DNA of 16,358 nucleotides from contig JAEXGM010000154.1 in the NCBI GenBank assembly GCA_023450835.1, positions 1 to 16,358 of the forward strand. The letters are read 5' to 3'. Each line of letters begins with the position of its first letter. Position 1 is the stretch's first letter. This DNA is from Bacillota bacterium (GTDB taxonomy: Bacteria; Bacillota; Clostridia; Lachnospirales; Lachnospiraceae). A model generated the notes under the pieces. That model saw nothing but the letters and a program-made list of their open reading frames with translations, ran no database searches and was not told where the DNA came from. Shown here one piece after another: positions 7,039 through 14,463 of this stretch. A program made the translations under genes and the position numbers.

Positions 7039-8601
7039 ATGAAAAAGAAAAAAGTAATAATGATTATTGAGTGGTTTGCAATTCTCGCTCTTGTTGTTAC
7101 TGCAGTGGCGGCGGGAAAACACTTAAAGGACAGAACGGAAGAGGTCAGCAGGATGATAAGTTATGAAGGCTCCAAGCTGGTTTTATATGACGGTCCGAAG
7201 TCTTTAAAGGATGCGACGGCGGAGGATTTGGTCAGTGCCAGTGAAAAGGAAAGAAATTTTGCTCTGCTTCATTGTACGGACACACAGGTCAAGGTAGACG
7301 GCTATGACTGTTACGTCTATGATACCAATGTTAACAACAGCAGAGAATGGCATGCGGATTATCTGCCGCCGCAGTCACGTACTCCTATTACATATTTTGA
7401 TTTTGAAGGCGTTGCCAGGATAGTGGTAAGTGTTCCTGATATGGATTTAAAATCCGTTAAAATAAGTCCTTTAAGCTATGATATCAAACCGGAAGTAGAT
7501 ACTACAGCAAAGACAGTATCTTTTACTATTACAAAACCTGATAACTATACTTTAACTTTTAATGATTCCCCGGACCGTGCACTCCATATTTTTGCTAATT
7601 CCATCGACCCCAATGCACCCACAAAAAGCAGCGATAATCTGAAATATATCGGACCTGGTGAGTGGAATATTGAAAATATCGTTCTGGAAGACAACCAGAC
7701 TCTTTATCTGGCAGGCGGTGCTGTCGTACATGGTATTATCAATTCCAACTACGCTAAAAATGTAACGGTAGAAGGAAGAGGAATTCTTGATGGCTCCGGT
7801 TTTGATGGCTGGATGGGAAAGACTGCCTATATTCCGTTGAAATTTGATAATTGTGACAGTGTAACCTTAAAAGATATTATTGTACTAAATCCCAATGCCT
7901 GGGTATGCTCTGCCAAGAGTTCCACTAACGGTGTGATTGACGGTATTCGTATTATATCCTCCAGACCTAACGGCGATGGTATTACCTTACAATCCTGTAC
8001 CAACTATAAAGTTTCCAATTGCTTTGTAAGGAGCTGGGATGACTCCCTTGTTATCAAGAATTATGAAGGAAGTTCTTCCGACATATCCTTTAAGAATATG
8101 CAGCTTTGGACAGATTTGGCCCAGTCCATGGAGATTGGCTATGAGACAAATAAGGGGAAACAGCAGAATGTTTCCATATCCGGTATCAGTTTTGAAGACA
8201 TTACCGTGCTGAATAATTTCCATAAGCCGGTGATTTCCGTACATAATGCAGATGATGCAACAATAAAAGATGTAACCTTTAAAAACATTACGGTTGAAAA
8301 TGCACAGATGGGTTCCGGAGACGGAGATGAGATGCCTTATCTTATTGACCTCCATATTCCTAAGACTTCCAACTGGACCTCTACAAAGGAAAGAGGACAA
8401 ATCGACGGTGTGACCATTGACAATGTCAAGGTGCTTTCCGGTAAGTTCAGTCCTTCCAGAATAGAAGGTTTTGATGATACACATAAGATTAAGAATGTGT
8501 CCATCAGCAACCTGGAAATTCTGGGAGAGAAGATAACGAGCCTTGATCAGGGAAAATTCCAGGTTGACCCTGATACAACGGAAAATATAACCATTAAATA
8601 A
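7039..8601 (+). CDS. Membrane-anchored right-handed beta-helix carbohydrate-active protein (GH28/GH49-like)
   Basis: A 520-aa protein, probably a surface polysaccharide hydrolase or lyase. Residues 6-25 form a signal sequence or N-terminal anchor. Residues about 75-190 (DCYVYDTNVNN... to LHIFAN) look like the beta-sandwich that precedes the helix in GH49 and GH28-related enzymes. From about 200 to 515 there are repeated strands with Asn and Gly turns typical of a parallel beta-helix (NVTVEGRGILDG, SVTLKDI, NVSISGISFEDITV). Candidate catalytic acids are Asp313 in RPNGDGI and Asp334-Asp335 in SWDDSLVIK, the positions of the NTDG and DD motifs of GH28. The GHG histidine of polygalacturonases is replaced by SMEIGYE, so it is not a standard pectinase. 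Ribosome site GGGG at 7029-7032. The substrate is unknown; an alpha-glucan would suit the neighbouring GH65 and pgmB genes. Confidence 0.72.
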   Translation: MKKKKVIMIIEWFAILALVVTAVAAGKHLKDRTEEVSRMISYEGSKLVLYDGPKSLKDATAEDLVSASEKERNFALLHCTDTQVKVDGYDCYVYDTNVNNSREWHADYLPPQSRTPITYFDFEGVARIVVSVPDMDLKSVKISPLSYDIKPEVDTTAKTVSFTITKPDNYTLTFNDSPDRALHIFANSIDPNAPTKSSDNLKYIGPGEWNIENIVLEDNQTLYLAGGAVVHGIINSNYAKNVTVEGRGILDGSGFDGWMGKTAYIPLKFDNCDSVTLKDIIVLNPNAWVCSAKSSTNGVIDGIRIISSRPNGDGITLQSCTNYKVSNCFVRSWDDSLVIKNYEGSSSDISFKNMQLWTDLAQSMEIGYETNKGKQQNVSISGISFEDITVLNNFHKPVISVHNADDATIKDVTFKNITVENAQMGSGDGDEMPYLIDLHIPKTSNWTSTKERGQIDGVTIDNVKVLSGKFSPSRIEGFDDTHKIKNVSISNLEILGEKITSLDQGKFQVDPDTTENITIK

Positions 8602-8626
8602 ACCGAGTTTAAAGGAGGATAGGCAG

Positions 8627-9250
8627 ATGAAAATAGTACGTCCCGTTATCATAGTACTTTTATGTGCATTAAATATATATCTTTTTGGTTTTGCACCCGG
8701 AAATATAAAAGAACCGCCTCAGAATGTGGATGCTGCCAATGTAACGGTTGTCAGTGCGCCGGACCAGACAGAAGCTGCGGAACATCCGGATTTTAAGAAA
8801 AAAGAATATAAACTGGTATTGCCGGAAGGCACCAATATTGCTTTAAAGAAGAAAGTAGATGCCAGCAGTTTTAACGATGTTTATACACCAAGAAAAGTAA
8901 CGGATGGAGTGGCACTTGGGGTATCCTACTGGGAGGGCAAGTCAGATTATCCGAACTACCTGACCGTAGATTTAGAGAGCGTGCAGCAGTTCCATGCCAT
9001 CAGGGTCGCACTGAGTCCCATGGCAATATGGGGAAAGAGAACTCAGACCTTTGCGGTAAATTTAAGCGATGACGGAAAAGAATTTAAACCTTTTATTGAA
9101 AGCAAACAGTATACCTTTGATCCGGATACCGGCAACGAAGTACAGCTGCTCTTTGATGACACCAAAGCAAGATATGTGCAGCTCGTATTTACTGAAAATT
9201 CGGGAGCCGGCGGCGGTCAGGTCGCAGAGTTTGAGGTTTATCAGAAATAA
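8627..9250 (+). CDS. Membrane-anchored F5/8 type C (discoidin, CBM32-like) domain protein
   Basis: A 207-aa protein with a hydrophobic N-terminus (residues 4-23), a Pro/Asp/Glu-rich linker (about 25-65) and a single discoidin-like beta-sandwich (about 67-206). Recognisable family features are TNIALKKKVDASS, KVTDG at 90-94, YWEG, YLTVDLESVQQFHAIRV, SDDGKEF and the closing ARYVQLVF with AEFEVY. Such domains bind sugars at the cell surface. No catalytic domain is present and no lipobox was seen. A strong ribosome site AAAGGAGG (8611-8618) is 25 bases after the upstream stop, so it is in one operon with the beta-helix protein and may be its non-covalent binding module. Confidence 0.8.
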   Translation: MKIVRPVIIVLLCALNIYLFGFAPGNIKEPPQNVDAANVTVVSAPDQTEAAEHPDFKKKEYKLVLPEGTNIALKKKVDASSFNDVYTPRKVTDGVALGVSYWEGKSDYPNYLTVDLESVQQFHAIRVALSPMAIWGKRTQTFAVNLSDDGKEFKPFIESKQYTFDPDTGNEVQLLFDDTKARYVQLVFTENSGAGGGQVAEFEVYQK

Positions 9251-9270
9251 AGGATACTGTAAGGCAGCAG

Positions 9271-9294
9271 GGAAGGGACACAGCAGTCCCTTCC
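9271..9294 (+). terminator. Hairpin after the discoidin gene, possible weak terminator
   Basis: GGAAGGGAC (9271-9279) and GTCCCTTCC (9286-9294) form a perfect 9-bp stem with a six-base loop. Only a short TTT follows (9298-9300), so read-through into the chemotaxis gene is likely. Confidence 0.5.
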
Positions 9295-9300
9295 AGCTTT

Positions 9301-9367
9301 AAGGCGCGTCACATGGAGGAGCAGTGCGGAAATAAAAAAACGCTCGAAAGCGCGTTACACGGAGGAG
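9301..9367 (+). repeat. Duplicated ribosome-binding module before the chemotaxis gene
   Basis: The 21 bases at 9301-9321 recur at 9347-9367 with three differences, all transitions; both copies end in GGAGGAG. The second copy serves the GTG start at 9372. The first copy leads only to GTG CGG AAA TAA, a three-codon frame at 9324. A small hairpin CGCT/AGCG (9341-9344 with 9349-9352) lies between them. Confidence 0.7.
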
Positions 9368-9371
9368 TAAA

Positions 9372-11432
9372 GTGAAAGCACAAAGGAGAAATAGAAGAGG
9401 TTACAGTATCAGAGTCCGTTTGATAGGGGCTTTTCTGATACCCGTTGTGTTTATAATCGTGTTGGGGGTAGTAAGTTATTATTTAGCATCAAAAGGAATG
9501 ATATCAAATTATATTAATTCCAGCAAAGTAAGCCTTAATATGATGGGGGAGTATTTTGACCTGGGACTTACCAATATGTCCGGCAAAGCCATTGATATCA
9601 TTTCTGATGAAACTACCCAGAAATATTATTCCAAGTACTATTCTGATAAACCTACCGAGGAAATCAGCAGGTATAAGGAAATCCAAAAGAAAGTGCTTGC
9701 TGCCGTTGCCGCAGATAAATCCATATCAAACATATCCGTCTTCGCAGGTTACGGGCATCCCGTTTCATCGGCAGGAACGCTTAAGGATAGTTTCTATACG
9801 GATTTTACCGCATCGGAGGATTATGCCTTACTGACAGCCGGAGGACAGGAAATCAACTGGATTGGAGGTCATCCATTTCTGGATGAAACCTTGAAACTAG
9901 ATTCATCCGGTTATGGCATCAGCTATATTAAGAAGATAACCAACTCCGGCTACAAGCAGATTGGCTACGTGGTAGTAGATATAAAGAAGAGCTTTTTTTC
10001 CGATATCCTTACGAAATCAAGCTTTGGAAAGGGCAGTCTCAGCGGATATATTACCTCAGATAAAAAAGCGATTCTCCAGGGAGAGGAGAAGGGAAAAACG
10101 GCGATTACGGATACTTCCTTTTATAAGGAGGCCTTAAAGGAGAAGTTATCCTCCGATGCCCGTTATGTGGTCTATGATGATAAAGACTACCTCTTTGTAT
10201 ATACCAAGTCGTCTTTAAACGGTTCCGTAACCTTTGCCCTGATTCCTGATTCGCAGGTTACGGCTCAGGCAGATGCGGTGAAGGTTATAACCATGATAAT
10301 TATGGCTTTAGCGGTCATTATTGCCCTTATTGTAGGTGTTTTCATTTCCGGCGGTATCAGTTCGGCTATCCGAGGCACCAATAAGGTTTTGGACGCTGCT
10401 GCTACAGGTGATTTAAGGCAGCAGATTCATCTGAAGAGAAAAGATGAATTCCACCTGCTTTCAAAGAGTATTAATGCCATGTTTGACGGTATGAGGAATC
10501 TCATTGAGAATATTTTTGGTATCAGTAAGCAGACAGCAGGTATGACAGCGAAGGTATCCCACACATCCGAACTTTTGGTAAATGCATCAAAGGATATTGC
10601 AATGACGGTTACAGAGATTGACCAGGGAATATCCTCTCTGGCAAAGGATGCGCAGAGCTGTTTTAACGGTATGTCAGAACTTGCCGGAGAAATCGGGATA
10701 CAGGAGGAAAACGCCGGGAATATCAGGTCTATTGCTGAGAATACCAATATAACCTTGAATAAAGGTTTAAAGAACATGGAAGAGTTAAATGCCAAGCAAA
10801 AGGATACCTCCGATATTACACAGGCGGTTATCGGGAATATTTTAAATCTTGAAAAGCAGTCGGATGCTATTATTGAGATAGTAGAGGCCATTAACGAAAT
10901 CGCAGACCAGACGAGGCTGCTGTCATTGAATGCTTCGATAGAAGCCGCAAGAGCCGGTGCATATGGCAGAGGGTTTTCTGTTGTAGCAGACGAGATCAGA
11001 AAGCTCTCGGAGCAGTCTTCCGGGGAAGCAGGGCGGATAGGTGATATTGTAGCCCGAATCCGGCAGAGTACCCAGGAAACGGCTAATGTAGCAACAAAGG
11101 CCAATGATATTGTAACAAAGCAGGAAGATACCCTCTATGAGACCCTGTCAGCCTTTAACGGCATTAATACCCATGTCTTTCAACTTACGGAAAGCTTAAA
11201 TGATATTATTACCGGACTTGGCCGCATCGGTGAACTAAAGAGTGAGACACTTTCAGCAATTGAGAGCATTTCGGCAACTCTTGAGGAAACTTCCGCAGCT
11301 TCCGCCCAATTGGGCACAACGGCTGATACCCAGCTCCTGGCGGTAGAAGAGTTGAATAAGGCAGTGGAAGAACTGAATCAGGAAACGGAAAATATGGAAA
11401 GTTCTGTGCGCATGTTTAAAATACATGCCTAA
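9372..11432 (+). CDS. Methyl-accepting chemotaxis protein
   Basis: A transmembrane chemoreceptor of 686 aa that senses an extracellular signal and controls the CheA kinase. First membrane segment about 16-39, extracellular sensor about 40-300 (probably a Cache-type double PAS fold; GYVVVDIKKSFFSDIL and the late FALIPDSQV are consistent), second membrane segment about 303-328, HAMP domain about 328-380, then a long coiled-coil signalling domain. The kinase-contact tip is EIADQTRLLSLNASIEAARAG (509-529), followed by GRGFSVVADEIRKLSEQ. The usual [22 protein letters not shown] is altered at three nearby places (N to R, A to S, E to A). It starts with GTG, set by GGAGGAG at 9361-9367. It follows the sugar operon, so a saccharide ligand is possible but not shown. 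No C-terminal CheR-binding pentapeptide is visible. Confidence 0.93.
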   Translation: MKAQRRNRRGYSIRVRLIGAFLIPVVFIIVLGVVSYYLASKGMISNYINSSKVSLNMMGEYFDLGLTNMSGKAIDIISDETTQKYYSKYYSDKPTEEISRYKEIQKKVLAAVAADKSISNISVFAGYGHPVSSAGTLKDSFYTDFTASEDYALLTAGGQEINWIGGHPFLDETLKLDSSGYGISYIKKITNSGYKQIGYVVVDIKKSFFSDILTKSSFGKGSLSGYITSDKKAILQGEEKGKTAITDTSFYKEALKEKLSSDARYVVYDDKDYLFVYTKSSLNGSVTFALIPDSQVTAQADAVKVITMIIMALAVIIALIVGVFISGGISSAIRGTNKVLDAAATGDLRQQIHLKRKDEFHLLSKSINAMFDGMRNLIENIFGISKQTAGMTAKVSHTSELLVNASKDIAMTVTEIDQGISSLAKDAQSCFNGMSELAGEIGIQEENAGNIRSIAENTNITLNKGLKNMEELNAKQKDTSDITQAVIGNILNLEKQSDAIIEIVEAINEIADQTRLLSLNASIEAARAGAYGRGFSVVADEIRKLSEQSSGEAGRIGDIVARIRQSTQETANVATKANDIVTKQEDTLYETLSAFNGINTHVFQLTESLNDIITGLGRIGELKSETLSAIESISATLEETSAASAQLGTTADTQLLAVEELNKAVEELNQETENMESSVRMFKIHA

Positions 11433-11446
11433 TGCATCAGTATTCT

Positions 11447-11487
11447 AATAGCCCTATGAATTTCAACCGGAAATTCATAGGGCTATT
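11447..11487 (+). terminator. 18-bp perfect hairpin after the chemotaxis gene
   Basis: AATAGCCCTATGAATTTC (11447-11464) is exactly complementary to bases 11470-11487, with loop AACCG. It lies 14 bases after the stop codon. Neither strand has a T run right after the stem, so it is an atypical terminator or an RNA 3'-end stabiliser. Confidence 0.5.
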
Positions 11488-11504
11488 ATCCGTAAAAAAA
11501 CTGC

Positions 11505-11533
11505 TTGACAGTACAGACAGGATGATGTATTTT
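11505..11533 (+). promoter_or_regulatory. Promoter of the copper operon
   Basis: Perfect -35 TTGACA (11505-11510), a 17-base spacer and -10 TATTTT (11528-11533). The CsoR-like palindrome follows about 10 bases downstream, overlapping the expected start of transcription. Confidence 0.6.
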
Positions 11534-11543
11534 AATATTGTAG

Positions 11544-11560
11544 ACACCCCACGGGGGTAT
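11544..11560. promoter_or_regulatory. Candidate CsoR operator
   Basis: ACCCC (11546-11550) and GGGGT (11554-11558) form a GC-rich inverted repeat around ACG, reading ATACCCCCGTGGGGTGT on the minus strand. This resembles known CsoR operators with a G-tract/C-tract palindrome. A further GGGGTAT half-site lies at 11629-11635. The csoR gene is encoded in the same operon, which supports the call. Confidence 0.6.
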
Positions 11561-11649
11561 GGTAGTGTGCCATAGGTTCTCCGAATGCAAATAGGAATAA
11601 AAGTTTTGTTTATGCTCTTATGCAAAATGGGGTATATTAAAATAAAGGG

Positions 11650-11670
11650 TACTGCACAATGTCTGCAGTA
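11650..11670 (+). promoter_or_regulatory. Hairpin immediately before the copA ribosome site
   Basis: TACTGCA (11650-11656) and TGCAGTA (11664-11670) form a 7-bp stem with a seven-base loop, ending seven bases before AAAGGGG (11677-11683). It may affect copA translation or simply protect the RNA; the function is not established. Confidence 0.35.
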
Positions 11671-11688
11671 TTTATGAAAGGGGACAAT

Positions 11689-13971
11689 ATGAATCAGAAA
11701 TTTTCTGTTACCGGGATGACTTGTTCCGCCTGCTCGGCAGCTGTTGAGAAAAGTGTTAAGAACGTCGAAGGCGTTAGTTCCGTCGTTGTGAATCTGCTTG
11801 GCAATAGTATGCTGGTAGACTACAACGGAGAGATTACCGATCAGAATACAATAATGAAAGCAGTGGATAATGCAGGTTATCATGCTTCCGTCTTTGTAAA
11901 AGGAAATGAAGCCAAGAGCAGCAGCGAAACAGCTGAAAATAAAGTGCAGGCAGAGCTAAAGGAGATGAAGCAGAGAATTATAATTTCCTTTATATTTTTA
12001 ATTCCTGTGTTGTACATCGCCATGGGCCATATGCTGGACTTTCCCTTACCGATGTTCCTGCACGGAGAAAAGAATGCGATTTCCTTTGCTTTTCTGCAAT
12101 TTTTACTGACACTGCCTATTGTATATGTGAACCGCAAATACTATCAGATGGGCTTTAAGACCTTTTTTAAGGGGCATCCTAATATGGACTCCCTTATTGC
12201 CATAGGCTCCGGTGCAGCTATTTGCTACGGTATATTCGCAATCTTTCGAATAGGCTATGGTCTTGGACATACGGATATGGATGTAGTAATGCGCTATTCC
12301 ATGGATTTATACTTTGAATCGGCAGCGACCATATTAACTCTTATTACTCTGGGTAAGTTCTTAGAGGCCAGATCAAAGGGAAAGACCTCAGAAGCAATCA
12401 GCAAACTTATGGATTTGTCCCCTAAGACAGCCACGGTGGTAAGAGACGGGAAAGAAGAGGAAATACCCATTGAACAGGTAGCAATCGGAGATATTCTGGC
12501 AGTTCGTCCCGGGCAGAGTATTCCGGTGGATGGTGTCATCACAGAGGGAAGTACCGCTGTGGATCAATCTGCACTGACCGGTGAAAGCATTCCTGTAGAA
12601 AAAGGAATAGGAGATAAGGTAATCGGGGCAACCATCAATAAAACAGGTTTCTTTTTGTTCCGTGCCGAAAAGGTTGGAGATGATACCACTCTTGCCCAGA
12701 TTATACAGCTGGTTGAAGATGCTAATTCCTCTAAGGCTCCTATTGCAAAGCTTGCGGATAAGATTAGCGGAGTATTTGTTCCGGTGGTAATTACCATTGC
12801 AGTGTTAGCAGCAGTTGTCTGGCTGCTTACGGGTGCAACCTTTGAGTTCGCTCTTTCTATCGGAATAGCAGTACTTGTAATTTCCTGCCCTTGTGCATTA
12901 GGGCTTGCGACACCGGTTGCCATTATGGTCGGAACAGGTAAAGGAGCAAGTAACGGAATATTAATTAAATCTGCGGAAGCCCTTGAGATTGCCCATAAAA
13001 TAAATACAGTAATTCTTGATAAGACCGGAACCATTACAGAAGGAAAGCCAAAGGTTACTGATATTCTGACAGCAGAAGGTGTTACAGAAGAGGAGCTGCT
13101 AAAGATTGCAGCCACCATTGAAAAGCCCTCGGAACACCCCCTGGCAGAGGCAATTCTGGAGAAGGCGGAGGAAAAGAATCTTACTCCTCTGACAGTAACA
13201 GAATTTAAAGCAGTATCAGGCAGAGGAATTATAGCAAAGACACAGGAAGAAACATTTTATTCCGGTAATGCATACCTGATGCAGGAACAGGGAATCGATA
13301 CTTCCGGGCTCCTTAAAGCAGCAGAAGCTTTTTCAGAAGACGGTAAAACACCTTTATTCTTTGCCTCAGAGAGGAAGTTCTTAGGCGTCATAGCAGTTGC
13401 GGACGTTGTGAAACCTACCAGTATGGCTGCTATTAAAGAAATGAAGAGCCTTGGCATTGACGTTGTTATGCTGACCGGTGATAATAAAAAGACGGCGGAA
13501 GCAATCAAAAAGCAGCTTCAGATGGATAAGGTAATAGCAGAAGTTCTTCCTCAGGATAAGGAAAGTGAAGTTAGAAAACTCCAAGAGGCCGGTAAGAAGG
13601 TCGCTATGATTGGTGACGGTATTAATGATGCACCGGCACTTGCAAGGGCAGATGTGGGAATTGCCATCGGAGCAGGAACAGATATTGCCATTGAGTCCGC
13701 AGATATTGTTCTGATGAAGAGCGATTTGCTGGATGCGGTCACCGCTATTACATTGAGTAAAGCAACCATAAGAAATATCAAGCAGAATCTTTTCTGGGCT
13801 TTCTTTTACAATACTATTGGTATTCCATTGGCAGCCGGCGTATTTTATGGTATACTTAACTGGAAGTTGAATCCTATGTTCGCGGCAGCGGCCATGAGCC
13901 TAAGTTCAGTATGCGTTGTTACCAACGCCTTGAGACTTCGTTTCTTTAAACCTAAATATAAGACTTTATAA
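11689..13971 (+). CDS. copA: Copper-exporting P1B-type ATPase CopA
   Basis: An integral membrane pump of 760 aa that uses ATP to export Cu(I). In order: one N-terminal heavy-metal domain with GMTCSAC (residues 9-15), eight expected membrane helices, actuator motif TGES (297-300), the metal-binding CPC in helix 6 (400-402), phosphorylation motif DKTGT (444-448), the P1B-specific HP dipeptide (483-484), GDGINDAP (642-649), and MSLSS in the last helix (736-740), a hallmark of Cu(I) pumps. Start: AAAGGGG (11677-11683) is five bases before the ATG at 11689; the in-frame ATG at 11659 lies in the upstream hairpin and lacks a ribosome site. It is the first gene of a copA-copZ-csoR operon behind a CsoR-like operator. 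Confidence 0.95.
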   Translation: MNQKFSVTGMTCSACSAAVEKSVKNVEGVSSVVVNLLGNSMLVDYNGEITDQNTIMKAVDNAGYHASVFVKGNEAKSSSETAENKVQAELKEMKQRIIISFIFLIPVLYIAMGHMLDFPLPMFLHGEKNAISFAFLQFLLTLPIVYVNRKYYQMGFKTFFKGHPNMDSLIAIGSGAAICYGIFAIFRIGYGLGHTDMDVVMRYSMDLYFESAATILTLITLGKFLEARSKGKTSEAISKLMDLSPKTATVVRDGKEEEIPIEQVAIGDILAVRPGQSIPVDGVITEGSTAVDQSALTGESIPVEKGIGDKVIGATINKTGFFLFRAEKVGDDTTLAQIIQLVEDANSSKAPIAKLADKISGVFVPVVITIAVLAAVVWLLTGATFEFALSIGIAVLVISCPCALGLATPVAIMVGTGKGASNGILIKSAEALEIAHKINTVILDKTGTITEGKPKVTDILTAEGVTEEELLKIAATIEKPSEHPLAEAILEKAEEKNLTPLTVTEFKAVSGRGIIAKTQEETFYSGNAYLMQEQGIDTSGLLKAAEAFSEDGKTPLFFASERKFLGVIAVADVVKPTSMAAIKEMKSLGIDVVMLTGDNKKTAEAIKKQLQMDKVIAEVLPQDKESEVRKLQEAGKKVAMIGDGINDAPALARADVGIAIGAGTDIAIESADIVLMKSDLLDAVTAITLSKATIRNIKQNLFWAFFYNTIGIPLAAGVFYGILNWKLNPMFAAAAMSLSSVCVVTNALRLRFFKPKYKTL

Positions 13972-13975
13972 TAAT

Positions 13976-14024
13976 TTAAGTATTGGTTAACGATAGCAGA
14001 AAGATGAACAGGCCAATATCTTAA
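13976..14024 (+). other. Imperfect hairpin between copA and copZ
   Basis: TTAAGTATTGG (13976-13986) pairs with bases 14013-14024 apart from one bulged T, with a 26-base loop. No T run follows, so it is more likely an RNA processing or stability structure than a terminator. Confidence 0.3.
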
Positions 14025-14097
14025 AAGATTTGATGAAATAAATTATAATAAAACATTTATAAAGAAAGGTAAACCGTAATCCGGTAAAGGTATGAAT

Positions 14098-14328
14098 ATG
14101 AAAAAAGTAATGAAAATTGAAGGAATGTCCTGCGGACATTGCCAGGCAAGAGTAGAGAAGGCATTAAATGAAATCGGCGGCGTAAGTGCAAAAGTGAATC
14201 TTGGAAAAAAGGAAGCTGTCATTGAATATGCATCTGATATTAAAGATGATGTATTCGTAAATGCTGTTACGGAAGCCGGATATGAAGTGGTATCGATTGC
14301 TGAGAAAAAAGGTCTTTTTGGAAGATAA
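14098..14328 (+). CDS. copZ: Copper chaperone CopZ (heavy-metal-associated domain)
   Basis: A 76-aa cytosolic metallochaperone that binds Cu(I) through two cysteines and hands it to CopA. The single HMA domain shows GMSCGHCQARVEKAL with Cys12 and Cys15, then the usual VNLGKKEAVIEY strand and a C-terminal EAGYEV. The His between the two cysteines (CGHC) is common in CopZ. Start: AAAGG (14086-14090) is seven bases before the ATG at 14098; the earlier in-frame ATG at 14092 is only one base away from it and is less likely. It is co-directional with copA, 126 bases downstream. Confidence 0.92.
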   Translation: MKKVMKIEGMSCGHCQARVEKALNEIGGVSAKVNLGKKEAVIEYASDIKDDVFVNAVTEAGYEVVSIAEKKGLFGR

Positions 14329-14365
14329 TTCACACATAAATATATGTTAGTAGCTTGGAGGTCCG

Positions 14366-14394
14366 GTTTGAAAAATGCGTTGCATTTTACAAAC
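14366..14394 (+). terminator. Hairpin after copZ, possible terminator or leader structure
   Basis: GTTTG (14366-14370) pairs with CAAAC (14390-14394), and AAAATGC (14372-14378) with GCATTTT (14382-14388), with an A-A mismatch between the stems and loop GTT. The T-rich TTTCTATTT follows. It overlaps the start of the small reading frame before csoR, so it may be an attenuator. Confidence 0.45.
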
Positions 14395-14455
14395 TTTCTA
14401 TTTGGGCAATTGTGCAGACTGTCAGCAGTCTGCTACAAGCCTACGATATGAATGA
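14375..14455 (+). CDS. Possible small Cys-containing leader peptide before csoR
   Basis: An ATG frame of 26 codons contains Cys3 and a CADC motif (Cys13 and Cys16) and ends with TGA eight bases before the csoR ATG. A strong ribosome site, GGAGG (14357-14361), has no other gene to serve; it is 13 bases before this ATG and six before a TTG at 14368. The TTG opens a different frame of 27 codons ending at 14451, with two Cys (CRLSAVC). Only one, or neither, may be real. I recognise no family. The evidence is the ribosome site, position and Cys content; a dispersed non-coding repeat is an alternative. Confidence 0.35.
   Translation: MRCILQTFYLGNCADCQQSATSLRYE
14405..14441 (+). promoter_or_regulatory. 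Strong hairpin in the csoR leader
   Basis: TTGTGCAGACTG (14410-14421) pairs with bases 14426-14438 with one bulged T and loop TCAG; GGC (14405-14407) and GCC (14439-14441) can extend it. It ends 12 bases before the csoR ribosome site. No T run follows, so it is not a standard terminator. Confidence 0.5.
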
Positions 14456-14463
14456 GGTTTAGT

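Noticed and set aside
7969..8060. Beta-helix gene as a standard polygalacturonase (GH28)
   Set aside because: The NTDG-like and DD-like motifs are present, but the GHG histidine motif is missing, so a pectinase call would overreach.
7987..8652. 221-aa minus-strand open frame opposite the beta-helix gene
   Set aside because: Its composition looks like a shadow of the coding strand, it overlaps two well-supported plus-strand genes, and it has no start signal.
10427..11104. 225-aa minus-strand open frame opposite the chemoreceptor
   Set aside because: It is a mirror of the coiled-coil coding region, with no ribosome site and no recognisable family; the plus-strand gene explains the sequence.
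12564..13118. 184-aa minus-strand open frame inside copA
   Set aside because: It lies entirely within conserved ATPase motifs on the plus strand and has a low-complexity Ser/Ile/Ala composition typical of antisense frames.
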